From Bugula neritina (Eukaryota; Bryozoa; Gymnolaemata; Cheilostomatida; Bugulidae), in contig OZ037770.1 of assembly GCA_964035545.1 (NCBI GenBank), positions 10,504,973 to 10,568,972 on the forward strand: DNA of 64,000 bases. Reading direction: 5' to 3'. The notes beneath the pieces were generated by a model. The model saw only the letters and a program-made list of their open reading frames with translations, did not search any database and was not told the origin of the DNA. The translations under genes were made by a program, and so were the position numbers. Below, piece by piece: positions 24,719 to 36,252 of this stretch; the stretch's first letter is position 1, and each line of letters starts with the position of its first letter.

Positions 24719-24934
24719 TAGTAGTAGTAGCAGTAGTAGTAGTAGTAATAGTAGTAGTATAGTAGTAGTATTAGTAGCAGTAGTAGTAGTAGTAGTAGCA
24801 GTAGTAGCAGTAGTAGCAGCAGCAGTAGTAGTAGTAGTAGTAGTATTAGTAGCAGCAGTAGTAGTAGTAGTAGTAGTAGCAGTAGTAGTAGTAGTAGTAG
24901 CAGTAGGATAGTAGTAGTAGTAGTAGCAGTAGTA

Positions 24935-24972
<38 letters not shown>

Positions 24973-27900
24973 CTAGTAGTAGTATAGTAGCAGTAGTAGT
25001 AGTAGTGGCAGTAGTAGTAGTAGTATAGTAGTAGTACTAGTAGTAGTAGTAGTATAGTAGTAGTAGTAGTAGTACTAGTAGTAGTAGTAGTAGTCAGATA
25101 TAAATAGTTTTCTTACCAACTCTAAACCCTCATCCTCATTCATGAGGTACAAAGCAGTAAACTTCTCCATGAAGTACATGCAGGTAGCATCAACCTGCGG
25201 ACTAAGATACTCGGCCAAGTTGCTCATCACAGCTACAGACTGCACATGGAATAGTCTGAGAACACTAGCCACCAGCCTGCGCACACAGATATTGACTAAT
25301 TAAATGCCAAAATAAAAAAAATCCATGTCATTTTAACACAACAACATAATAAATATTGCAAACAAAAATAACACAGGAGCAGGTGCTATACGAATAGAAA
25401 GTTTCATAGTCCAAATCTCCACTATGGCATATGTACATTATATGGAAGTAAACACACATTGCTATAGCCCAAGTATCTACTATTGCTTATATATACGCAG
25501 GTAAACATACTGAGCTACTACGCAGAGTCCCGGAGTACCAACAGTTTCAGACGAGGACAGTTCGGGATGAATGATGAGATTCTGTGTAAGCTGAGTATTG
25601 ATTTGCTGCACCTGAGAGTTCATGTAGGTTATAACACTAACTGGTCTCTCTCCTTTACTACAGGACAAGATGGAGGCTGCAAAGAATCAACAGAGGGTTA
25701 GTAATATCACATGATATAGTTGAAGCAATACTACACACTAGTTGAAGCAATACTATACACTAGTTGAAGCACTACTATACACTAGTAGAAGCACTACTAT
25801 ACACTAGTTGAAGTACTACTACACACTATCTTAACATCCTTAAAGGTGACTTCTTAATACTTTGGGAGAAAAAAGTAGTGCGTTAAAGTTAATTTATCTA
25901 AACACCCCTCTATAGTTTTACTAAAACTTGCTGAAATAATATTAATTAGATCCCACTCAAACAAGATAGTGTGTACTGAGTGGGTATGTGTGGGTATGTG
26001 TGTGTGTTTCCACACATTAAATTAGTCCGAGATAAGTCCTTTACACACACAAATATAGTGAGCAAACTAGACGAGATTTCTAGCAACGTACATTCTATAC
26101 TACAGTACTAACAACATTATACTAAAGTATATCACATAGACTTACTAGCTATTAGCACCAGCCAATGGAGGTCATCATACACATCATTCAACACCTCCCT
26201 AGTACTAGGGTTGGTTGGCTGTGTAACAACACGCTCCAGTTCTCCCTTCAGCCTGTCTGTCTTCAGGTGAATCAGTCTAAAGCAAAGCAGGTGGCAGCTT
26301 TAGTCAACGCATATTTACCTGCTTTCTTATTTCTGCTAATAGCAGTGTTTGTCAGAATTGATAAGTATATTACTAAATGTGACACAACAGAACAGGTCCA
26401 TTTCAGCAAGCACCTGTTAGGGTAAGCGACTTTAAATCATAAAAATGGCCAAAGCCATCAAGCTTAATGACACTCAGTGACACGTGCCAACAGGTGTATG
26501 CAAGCACCTGTCTGCAAATGTACAACATTCTGCTACTAGTTTTGGTGACATGGTGTTGAAGTGTGTAAAAAATATGTGACTCATTGGCACATGTCAACTA
26601 ACACTATGACACTAATTGACACATGTCAACTAACACTATGGCATTCATTGACACATGTCAACTAACACTATGGCACTCATTGGGACATGTCAACTAACAC
26701 TATGGCACTCATTGACACATGTCAACTAACACTATGACACTCATTGACACATGTCAACTAACACTATGGCACTCATCGACACATGCTGACAAGTACTACT
26801 ATACGTAGTGACATGATAAGCTTCAGGCACTCACAGACAGGTGCTTACAGGCGTGTCTAAACTTACTGAACAACACACTGCTATTCCCTCATAATAACTA
26901 ATAACACCACACCTTGTCAGTATAGGCAGACTATGTCCCAGCATAAGAGATGCTAAATAGCCAATAGGCTCTAACTGGTCTGAGTATTTCTCTTTATCTG
27001 GCAGTTCATCTTCATCAACTTCATCGTCAATACAATTATCCTTTGCTGAAACAATAAATTAAGTCCAATGCAAATATAAATCTTTGCATAACTATCAAAA
27101 AGTGATAATTTTTTTACTACAAAAATATCTTAAAATGCTGAGTGAAATTAAGGCATTCAATAAAAAGTTTTAAATTTGGAACAACTAATTTTTGGTAAAC
27201 TGACAGAATATACCAACAAATTAGGACAGCATCCATAGAGCGCAAGCATTTCATAACAGGCAACTATGAAACACTAAATTTAATATAAATTTGAATTCAA
27301 ATTGGTGAAAATACTGAGTTATCCATTATTTTTACAAGAAATAATACGCAGCAGAATATTATATACATATGTACCACACATCGCAGAAAATCTCGCATGC
27401 ACTGCCAATGGTTCCCTAACTTTTCCCACGGAGTATAGTTACACACTGTATTGGTTGAAAAGGCAATTTGTTACACAAATTACACTATTCAAATATTATA
27501 TTCAACATTTTAACTAACGTTTTCCGTCGTGAAGATGTGTCTTTACATACGCTTCAAATATCTGCTTGTAGTACAGCAGAGGGTCCTTATCCTGGCACCA
27601 GGAGTACGCCCACACCGACAGCATTCTACTCGATGCCTTGTTGTAGATGTCACTGGATGAGTCATCAGCATTCAACTGAAACCAAACAAACTCAGTAGAT
27701 ATCAGGGTTGGGGTCAATTACATATGAATGTAATTAATTACAATTACAATTACTTTTGTTCTCACAAGGGACAAATAGAAATTACATTATCTCACTTCTG
27801 GGGATCCAACTACCGAGACAATTTTGACAGTGGAAAATCTTTTTTGTTCTCAACAATTACTAATAAGTGATACAAAACCACATTTAATTAATTTGAACTT

Positions 27901-30900
27901 TTTATTAATCAGTAGGCATGGTAGGGAAAGTATGAATTTTATAAGATTTAAGAAATTGAAGTAGTTGTTATGTAATTATAAAGAAATTGCAAAAATCAAT
28001 TACATTGGCTATGTAACTAATTACAATTACATATATAAACTACTTCAACAACACATAGCCTATAAAAAGGATCTAGATAAAAAGAAAATATATATACTCA
28101 ATACATGTACATATATATGTGGCTATGCATATTATAATACTGAGCTTCTTTTATCAATGGCAGCATATAAACAGTGTACTACAAATTACTCCTGGTTATT
28201 GGAACATATCCGCCATGAGAGTGCATATATAATACATCAAACTGATGCAGATATGAAAAGAATAAATACTATGAGTCAAATAAAAAAAGAAAATACAATG
28301 AAATTAATCCGAATGCAAAATTATTTTTCAAGTTAAATAGTAGTAATATAAAGATTGTTCAAAAATCCCACTTTCACGCGTGTCACCAAGCAGCTAATAG
28401 GGTATGCCAATTAATTCACAAAAGCAATGCATTATATAGAAGGGTAAAACATAAAGACAACAATGGGTAACCAGAAAAAAAAATTAAAATAAAAACTCAC
28501 AGCTTCAGCGGCAGCAGCTTTACAGAAGAAGTCACATGTGATTGCTGCCATGCGGCTGATTATCGAAGGTTCATATATACCAGACTCCTGGTGAGATATT
28601 ATGAGATGGAAGGTTTCAGCAATGTCTACTGCATCGTACTCTTGTATTTCTAACCTGAACATACAGCATGTGAGAATGAGTTGAATAGTGATCATACATC
28701 TATATCAGTAAAAAAACACTTCTTCCATTTTTTATAATTGTCTGGAAAACATATTGCATAAGTATTATAATCATAATTAAATTTACCAATGCACAATAAA
28801 GATACAGTAACCGAAACATACAGCATGTGAGAGCAATTTGTAGGAACACGTTGCATTTAGTTTCCATGAAGTTCTGAAAAATTCATTGAACAGATTACAA
28901 TGAATATTAAAATCAAAAGATTAGAAATCTACCAATGCAAAATAAAGATACAGTAAATCACACAGTTTGGTGCAATCTAAATCCTAAGAAACCTGCTGCC
29001 TAATGGAAAGAAAAGTTCTCAGCTAATTCATCAAACTCACCCTGAGATAGTTTCTTTAAAGCATTGCACGTAGCTCTTATAGTATACATCAAGGACAGAC
29101 TTTTCTGCGTCAAAGGTGGCTAGTTGCTGAACACAGCGGCTGGCGTGGTAACTGAGATCCTGGTTGTAGTGCACTTTACTATACACCTGAGACAGTTTGG
29201 ACAGAATTGATATTATAACTGAAGTAGGAGATGCTTGATTAAAACTGTGCCAAGTGCAGGAAAAGGAAAACTCCAAGAAAAGAGGATTGCAAACTATGAA
29301 TATGTCATATAGCTAATAACGTTGTTAGGATTGCACTGCTCATAATTTAGAATCTGATCTTAAAGGTTTGTCACCACTCAACACTGAAGATTTTTGCCCT
29401 CCAACATCAAAGATTTTACTTTTCTAAAACACATAATCTGGTATTGGGCAAAACGAGTAAACCTCCAGCGTTCTGATGTAGTGAGAGTGTTAGAGTGGCG
29501 GCGGACACTTAAAGTATCAACCGGTAACCAATCAAATCAAATACTGATAACCAGTAACCAATCAAATCAAGCCTACATATATTAAACTACTAGACCCTGT
29601 AAAGAGCAGAGGTGGTTTATATCATCAGAGGGAATACCTTGAAGAATAGTTTGAGAAAGTCGGGGTTTAGAACTGTACTCAACCACGTGGAGGGAGGAGC
29701 TAACGGAGAGTCTGATAACATATCAAGTGGCTGCACATAACATCTTCTGCCAGGTAAGTAGATACGGTTAAAGAAAACTACCACAGTTTGAATCAAGCAT
29801 AAACATCTCATATCATATTGCAATGTAAAACATGTATATATATTGTAAACACTACCGTAAATATAATTTCATCAACTGTTACGTTTGCAAGCTTGTTTTT
29901 CTATAAACATGCTTGTGATAAATATAATTGTACAAGTATTTCATTAAACACTAATGCAGTAAGCATTCTTTATGAAAAACTGGTAGATTTTCTCTAACTA
30001 GTTTCAAGAGTTGGACATAAAAGCTATTTGCTGAAACAGATCTCATACGGCTAGTAGGGTTTGAACATTTACAGCCTCAATTTGAATAGCCATTCGACTA
30101 CACTACCACGAAAATTCTTGGTTGGGAACGCAAGAGCTCAAACCCCATTTTTTTCAAGATAGAACACACACCTAAAACAATATAACTATCATAAAAACAA
30201 CTGTAAGGTCACAAGGACATGAAACTGATCAAAGGATATCTGTAGGGGTTAGGAAGGTCCAGTGGAGGATGTCGTCTGCTAGAGACAAAACCCGAGTCAC
30301 CACTAGCAGTTCATCACCTGAGTAGGGCGTGGTTAGCTGCACTATGTTGTTGAGTATTTGTAAGGTGAAGAGTAGGGTCTGGTGCAAGTGGTATGCCTAC
30401 AAAACAACACAGAGCTCTACATTAAAACTCCACTAACTTGCTTCAAAAATGTCTACCTTATGTTAAAGATCAAAGAGAGTGCAGCTGGAAAGCTCAATGC
30501 TTGAAGCAGAGTTGATAATTGAAAACATTGCGTTGTTATAAACAATATAAAAAGGAGGTCTATGTGCAACCACATTCAAACTAATTTTCACCAATGACAC
30601 ACATAATCCTCAACAGCAAGAATTCTCCATACTCTGCTTCATATCTCCACTGTATCAAAAAATTTCACAAGTCTCAATGTTAGTTGAAGACTGCAGTGCG
30701 TATAAATGTGGAAAATAATGTGATAATAAAGTTCAAACATTTATATATATATATAGAGCAAGAAAAATGATATGCAAAAAGCTACATTAGATAATGTGAA
30801 ATACTTCTTTTTATACACGCTATTTAAAACCAAGCAAAGTGTAAAATCAAAACATGGATCTTAAATATTTGAAGTCATAATAATATTGAACTTTGAAATC

Positions 30901-33900
30901 CTAAATATCAAATAGATTAGACCAACACCAAGCAATGTTGAAGCTCTAAAGAATTACCGATGTCATGACTATATGACATAAAGACTTTGAGTTTCATTAA
31001 AAGATTAGCATAACAGTTTTTACAGCATCAACAGTGCTTTGAAAACCTAATCAAACTGTATATGTCAAGTAACACAGTTATACCTCTACATGCAAGTAAC
31101 GTGGCTAAACTTCAACAAACCTCGAAATGTAGCTTGCATTTGGAATGGAAGTCCCAAGTGAAGCCTGTGCCACATGTCTTATTGTGATTGGAGAACTCGT
31201 TGAGCAAGGCCGTTAGAAGGCCACAGGCTATAAGTTGCTAAAAAGTATTCAAGGTAAAATAATATAACAACTTGTCCATTAAAAGCAAAGTGAATCCAAC
31301 AGTAGTACCCATTCTGCAACTTCTAGCTAAGAGAATATTCCACATAGTTTTCAATAGAATGTTTTAGAGCATTTAGGAAGCCTGGTTTAGAAATCTTCTA
31401 GAAAAATCTAAATAGAGTGAGAATTGCTCTAAAGCACTCAACTATATAGTTCAACATAGTATGTGAAGCCAATAGATCCGTCGGAATTTCCAGGATTTAA
31501 AATATAATTAACAGAATTGATATGATAGTGCATTTTGCACTAGAAAAATGATAACAAGATAAACAAGTAAATAAGTTCTTACATAGCATGGGTATTTAGA
31601 GTTGTCTACACACAAAACAAAATAAGGGTCGTGAAGTAGATTACTGTAAGCTGTAAAGGACTGCGAGCATTGGCATCCAATCAAATATAATTATTACAAC
31701 TATTGCAAAATTAATAAGACTGGGCGAGTTTAACTAACGACCACATGAAGAAAATTGTTAGTTGAAAACCTGAACCTCTTTTTACTCACACCACATTTGA
31801 ATAATAAAATGGTATGAAGCCCATACAATAACAGTCTTTTTTCACTAATTTTCCAAATATTTAATAAAATATAAGGATATAAGTTAATATAACCTATAAA
31901 ATTACACAGGGAGGCATAATTCAGGTGTATAAAAGTCAAAAGCGGAAAGATTAACCCAGCATAGACTAAGAGTTATTAACCTAGCATAGACTGAGAATTA
32001 TTAACCCAGCATAAACTAAGAGTTATCAACCCAGCATAGACTAAGAGTTATTAACATAGCATAGACTGAGAATTATTAACCCAGCATAGACTAAGAGCCA
32101 TTCTCACCAGAGAGATGTTAGAAGTCTGCATGAGCTGAGAAACTTCATCAAAGATTTTACTACTGGTTGTGTTCTCAGTGTCTAAAATTCCCCTCTTAAT
32201 AATGAGAGCCAGGGCCCGGAATATCTCCTCCCTAACGTAGGGCGTCAGGCTAAAATGTACATAAACACTAAACAGATATATTTCTTGTTGAAAACTCTAA
32301 TGCATGACAGCATTGTGGGTGGCCTTATCAACTCAACGATTTTTTAGATGTCAGTTCTTTAAAAGAAATAAGTGTACACATATATTTATGAAAATGCTGC
32401 ATGGCACATGAACAGAAAAATATTTTTCTCGAGCCCAATAATCAGAAAACAAAATATCATACATTCAGCAATGCATACCCAATCCAAGATTAGATTTATT
32501 TAAAAGGATGACCAAAATTGATAATAAAAATAGAAAAAAATAAAAACATTACTATGTAGCCATTCAATATACAATATAAACGTACATTTGGTGATATTAG
32601 TTGACAACCTGGAGAGTATGCTTTAGTTAAAGAAGCTGGCTAATAACACAATGGATGTATAAAGGACAATATGTGACAAACCTCAAGTTAGTTGTGACAT
32701 AATTGAGTAAGAAAAGTCGTAGCTGTTCGATGATGTTGGTGGACAAACAAGTCCATTCTCTCAAAATGGATGTCTTGATGGTGCACACTGCTTGGAACTG
32801 CACGAAATTATTTCTACTGTTCTCTGCAAAATGTAAGTATGTGTTGGTATAACTGAGAGAGAGAGAGAGGGAGACGGAGAGGGAGAGGGAGAGGGAGGGG
32901 GAGAGACAACTTTACTAACTCAGCATAAAGTGAAAGAGAGTCAAATGGTAGGCACCGAGTACTTAGAAGTCTCAGTTTGGAGCTACATAGCAGAAACAAG
33001 TCTGTTCAACTGCCGAGAGGTGGGAAAGTATAGCAAAGTACTAAATTATGTTCAATTGGCAAACTTTTTGTTTATGAAACAAAGAAACTTACACTATATC
33101 ATAAGTGATGTTAATCGACCATTTTCAGAGGTCCCTGATATCCCCTTTACAATTAGGAGTTGTGTTCTCCCAAAGTGAATAGGCTGAACCTTTGTATAAA
33201 GAGCAAACTCATTAAAAATTTCAATTTTGGCTGCTAATAAAATTCCTATTATGCTATAGAACGGTTATTTTAGGAGATATATATTTTGGTATAAGCACAC
33301 TTCTTAGCAGTTCAAAATTTTTTTTATAAATATTTCTCTATGGATAATTTTGAAGAAAATAAACTGGAAAGCATTTTTGTGGTTTTGGTTACTGAGCAAT
33401 GCTGAAGTGGCACCAAACCCACAAAAATGTTCCCTTTCGGGAAGCCACAACTGTTAATTGTGAGGGGGAAAATTGGGGAGCTCTAAAAAAGGTCTTAAAG
33501 TTATAAGCTGCATTAAAGATAAACTATGCAGTTCCTAAGTTGTCAAACTAGCTCTTTCGTTTTATGTCATAAACACCTTTGTGTACGAAATGATGTAACA
33601 ATAGGCTCACCAAGTAGAAATCTGCATGTCTCATATGGGAATGCAGTTTTTCTGAACTCTAAGAATACTTTCTCTGCTTCTTTCCTCACATCTTTGGTAA
33701 CCACATTGGGTGCAGCCTGTGGAAACCAGAAAGTTCAACTCTGGCTGACTCACATCAAAAGAACAGTTTATTTTAATGTAAGGCTTATATAACTTTTGCT
33801 AAAACCATTTAATACCGTGATACTATTATTAGTAATAGCAATATTTATACTAATTGACTTTGGGTAATACTCATTACTCATAGTCATTACTCATTACTAA

Positions 33901-34534
33901 TCTTAATGGTAATACTAATACTAATAGTAATTATTATTATCAACTTGAACTACCATAACCATGCCCATTGGCAATTACAAACTATTATTATAATACAATC
34001 ACTAGGACTACTACGTCTGCTACTACTAGTACTTGTAGCAGTAGTAGCAGTGAACCTCTAATACTAATACTAATAGTAATCCTATACTTATATTTATATA
34101 CATACCTATAGTTATACTAACAGTAACACTAACAGTATGACTATGACTATGAGTATGAGTAATACTAATAGTAATGCTAACGCTCAACACTAACAGTAAC
34201 TGTCTAATACAGTAATACTAATAGTAATAGTAATACTAATACTAATAGTAATAATCATAATGATAACCTAATCACTAATTACTAAATTAATAATTACTAT
34301 TACTATTTATATTACTATTACTATTAGTATTAGTAATTAATAATAGCAAAATTAAATGTAATACTTTATTAAAAGTTTAAAATTGCTGCATCATTAACTT
34401 GAAGTCAAACAGTTAAACAATTAAAGTTTAACTCTAAGTTAAACTTAAAATTAAAAGTAAAAATTTATTTGTATTTTTACCAGCAAGACTTTGGCGCACT
34501 CCTCAAGCACGGGTAGCCTAAATTTTGTTTCCAT
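17912..34534 (-). CDS. XPO4: Exportin-4, complete (23 exons)
   Basis: Nuclear export receptor of the importin-beta family; the known family carries cargo such as eIF5A and SMAD3 out of the nucleus with RanGTP. Exons from 5' to 3': 34534-34481, 33716-33611, 32823-32682, 32249-32108, 31237-31121, 30396-30240, 29753-29638, 29186-29041, 28654-28501, 27675-27519, 27045-26913, 26276-26146, 25676-25511, 25276-25117, 24442-24273, 23789-23621, 23002-22762, 22199-22047, 21653-21540, 20849-20573, 19570-19453, 19276-19184, 18163-17912. All phases join: 3468 nt, 1155 residues, close to the vertebrate protein. Diagnostic matches are YVREEI, IIKRGILD, KIFDEVSQL, LLTALLNEFS, DDLHWLVL and the C-terminus KGLLCV. 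One intron (29754-30239) is AT-AC type. Introns hold many repeats and MITEs. The gene is convergent with TRIM-like copy B. Confidence 0.96.
18209..19055. repeat. Fold-back element with about 40-bp inverted ends, in the last XPO4 intron
   Basis: 18209-18249 (ctctgagttggaggtgactg and onward to ggggtttc) is the near-exact reverse complement of 19016-19055. The interior (about 765 bp) is not coding but has short GC-richer stretches around 18290-18450 and 18930-19000 that are themselves weakly inverted. It is probably a non-autonomous DNA transposon. Confidence 0.65.
19668..20314. mobile_element. MITE-like element in the XPO4 intron between exons 20 and 21
   Basis: The left end (ccccattcatacattgccgc, then acgccgtacgccgtaac) and the reverse complement of the right end (ccccctgttcacatattgcc, then gtatcgtaaaccgtaac) form imperfect inverted repeats of about 37 bp. 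The element is about 647 bp with an AT-rich, non-coding centre. Confidence 0.65.
20939..21143 (-). mobile_element. SINE copy, full length, minus strand, in an XPO4 intron
   Basis: Reversed, it reads: tRNA-like head (gcagccgtggtcaaggggtt, then B-box gggttcaaaccc), body (catccagtcataattgctcc), and tail (tctcacagggatggtgacta). It is one of the best-preserved members of the family found at 57436-57648. Confidence 0.8.
21895..22046. repeat. Minisatellite (23-25 bp unit) running into an XPO4 splice donor
   Basis: About six units of ctgtgtatttagttatatat with length variation. The last units shorten to actgtgtagttatatat and the array ends exactly at gttac, the complement of the donor of exon 18 (exon begins at 22047). 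Array turnover could therefore affect the splice site. Confidence 0.8.
23166..23313. mobile_element. hAT-like MITE with perfect 8-bp target duplication
   Basis: The ends are CAGGGTTGGGGTCAATTAC and its complement GCAATTACCCCAACCCTG, flanked by the identical 8-mer CAATGCAC at 23158-23165 and 23314-23321. Length is 148 bp, made almost entirely of ATTACAATTA units. An 8-bp duplication with CAGGG...CCCTG ends is characteristic of hAT. It lies in an XPO4 intron. Confidence 0.88.
23883..24214. mobile_element. hAT-like non-autonomous element in an XPO4 intron
   Basis: The left end reads cagagctatcaaacaagtgg and the right end ccaaccctttt-like gggttggacacccctg, giving diverged inverted ends of the CAGGGGTGTCCAA type common in hAT elements. 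The flanks acctagac and atctatac agree at 6 of 8 positions, a plausible decayed target duplication. It contains a C13 homopolymer near 24117-24130. Confidence 0.5.
24525..25095. repeat. Large AGT trinucleotide repeat in an XPO4 intron
   Basis: About 570 bp of nearly continuous (AGT)n with interspersed GTAGCAGT and TATAGTAGT variants. It fills most of the 674-bp intron between exons 14 and 15 and stops about 20 bp from the donor of exon 14. In the transcript it reads as (ACT)n. Confidence 0.95.
25718..25828. repeat. Minisatellite, 22-bp unit, five copies
   Basis: The unit agttgaagcaatactatacact is repeated with a few substitutions in an XPO4 intron. Confidence 0.85.
26579..26786. repeat. Minisatellite, 32-bp unit, about 6.5 copies
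   Basis: Each unit contains the palindromic core ttgacacatgtcaa followed by ctaacactatggcact. Units differ by one or two bases. It is in an XPO4 intron. Confidence 0.9.
27703..28040. mobile_element. Partial relative of the hAT-like MITE of 23166-23313
   Basis: 27703-27755 repeats the left end (cagggttggggtcaattac and the ATTACAATTA units) almost exactly. No matching CCCTG end is found: similar attacaattac stretches recur around 27995-28035, so this may be a longer relative or a truncated copy. The open frame 27965-28336 lies across it and is not supported as a gene. Confidence 0.5.
29754..30239 (-). other. U12-type AT-AC intron in XPO4
   Basis: Read on the minus strand, the upstream exon ends at 30240 and the intron begins ATATCCTTT, the exact U12 donor consensus; there is no usable GT there. 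It ends TTAC, preceded by TTTCTTTAAC (29767-29776), a close match to the U12 branch-point consensus TTCCTTAAC at the usual short distance of about 12-14 nt. Joining 30240 to 29753 restores phase and gives TPT-A-GRR, which aligns with PPN-L-GRH of vertebrate XPO4. All other XPO4 introns are GT-AG. Confidence 0.85.
30051..30115 (-). mobile_element. Degenerate tRNA-like repeat in the XPO4 intron
   Basis: The reverse complement has ggtagtgtagtcgaatggct (A-box-like) and gttcaaaccc (B-box-like) at tRNA spacing. It is too degraded to be a tRNA gene and is probably a SINE head. Confidence 0.35.
31951..32099. repeat. Minisatellite, 25-bp unit, six copies
   Basis: The unit taacccagcatagactaaga plus gttat has scattered changes. 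It directly precedes the donor side of XPO4 exon 4 (exon begins 32108). Confidence 0.9.
33800..34340. repeat. Low-complexity TAATAC/ACTAAT tract in XPO4 intron 1
   Basis: Degenerate repeats of actaatagtaat and related words, resembling the tracts at 2330-2580 and 13460-13640. No coding content. Confidence 0.7.
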
Positions 34535-35760
34535 AGATGCTTTTTAATTTTGTATAACTGAATGGTAGCCTTTTAAACTCAGGTATTGAGAGTGGCAGCA
34601 ACTATAGACACGGATAGCTTTAAAATAAATTAGAATGAATATTGTTATGTCTACAAAGTATAAGGAGACGAAAGAAATAACTTTATCATGGGTGAAAATT
34701 CTAACGGAAACATGTTATTCGGAGAAACCTTTATATGCACACCTGCCTTTAAACCTATCGCAAATCTGTCGTTAACTTACCGTTTAATAATGATTTATGA
34801 ATTAGTCTATTTTAAGCTGTTGCGATGTTTTTAGGAGTTGTCACCTTATAACCGAACCAATCACTACTTCACCCAAGGGTTAAAGTTCGCCATGCACTCC
34901 ACGATGAAATTAATATATCCGATGCTTTGGCAATATTTACTGCTCAGCTTTGTAGCAATGGACAGCTCTTTGAGCTTACTTTGGTGATAAGTGGCCGTAG
35001 CTCATAGCTGTAGGCATGTAAAAAGAAATATGAAAAAATATAGGCATATATGTGTACATGTATATACATATACTTATGTAGTTGTGCTGTTAGAATATTG
35101 TTATATTTGAATTATATAATGTGGTTGATTACTACTAAATAAAAAAAATATTATACAGCTCTAATCTACTTGACTTTAGTAAAGGAATTATAGTACTACA
35201 CACGTATATGCATGTATATGAATGTGTAATCGTGCATTCGTATATTACAAAAGTAAAATAAATAAGAAACAGAAAATTTTGTAATTACTCCTTATGTTAT
35301 ACAAAAATAACATAGATTATTATTTTGAACACACCTGCAGCTTCCATCTTCAGTGTCTGAAAATTAGAATTTAAAGTTACAGCATTATGTTAAATAAATT
35401 GCTGAATACCTGGAGGAGGTTGATAACTTATAGATGGCAATAAGAAAATAATTACAACAATAAAATTAATGGTGTACTTACATTGCTTTCATTATATTAT
35501 ATGGATATATATCAATGTTTTGATGTTCAAAAACAGGAGGTGGAGATGTATTGATACACATCAGCTTCTGTTGTACAGTATTTAATTCGAAAAACGTTAC
35601 CTCCATACGTATTATTTTACCAGTAACATTTTCATTTTCATATATATATATATGCAGGTTTTCTTTTGTTGCAGCTGCCCTAGTTATGTTTTGTTCAAAT
35701 ATATCGGCTATAATTCATGTGTTTTACTTAATTGTAACTTGGTTTTAATAAAAATTTAAT
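34535..35760. other. Upstream region of XPO4, no gene recognised
   Basis: It should contain the XPO4 5' UTR and promoter on the minus strand. I see no TATA box that I would commit to. A possible minus-strand exon-like piece with an ATG (around 35338-35360, between an AG acceptor and a GT donor) is not supported by homology. Confidence 0.4.
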
Positions 35761-36174
35761 AATCCAAATTTAAATTATAGTGTTTACAAAGTTTCATGTT
35801 ATTGGTTCAACAGCGCATTAATAATTAAAAATATATGTACTCCAGGCAAATATTTTTTGCCTGTAATTACAATTTATGCTTGTTTTGTAAAGTTAAACAA
35901 TAAGATACTGTGTCAACAGTTATGTATTGCTGAGGCGCTCTATTATTAGAAAAGCTTTTCTTAAAAAACATGACATAAAGTTAACTTTTGATATATGTAC
36001 ACAACATGTAAATGCAGTTTCTCCTAAGATAAACAACAAATGAAATGGCAGCTTAATTTATTTAATATAGATTTCTGTTACAACTCTTTATTTTCATGAT
36101 AAACAGAATGTTTTGTTGTTATGCTGAATTTAAAGATTGTTATATATTGTAATTTAAGTTAAACAAGTTGTATT

Positions 36175-36252
36175 ATGTGCCAGTGTCTACTTATTTCTGT
36201 GTTATGCTTCATTCTGTTTGTGTTCTTTATTTATGGTACAAACATAGCAGAG
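36175..36252 (+). CDS. Orphan signal-peptide exon of the PAN/mucin/lectin family
   Basis: It encodes 26 residues: a short polar start, a long Leu/Ile/Phe/Val core, then GTNIAE, followed directly by a GTATAT donor. It has exactly the length (78 nt) and phase of exon 1 of gene P1 (39076-39153, ending CNTDIAE), and the preceding 400 bp is recognisably related to the P1 upstream region (ttatgctgaattta, gttaaacaag). No PAN or lectin exon of its own lies before 39076. It is either an alternative first exon for P1, to which it could splice in frame, or the remnant of a lost gene copy. Confidence 0.55.

Noticed and set aside
26579-26786. CRISPR-like regular repeats
   Set aside because: Units are contiguous with no unique spacers, and the DNA is a eukaryotic intron; it is a minisatellite.
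27965-28336. 123-codon open frame as a gene
   Set aside because: It lies in an XPO4 intron across ATTACAATTA repeats, is AT-driven in composition, and shows no domain or splice context.
35338-35360. Additional 5' exon of XPO4 with an ATG on the minus strand
   Set aside because: Short, no homology to XPO4; the ATG at 34534 already gives the normal N-terminus.
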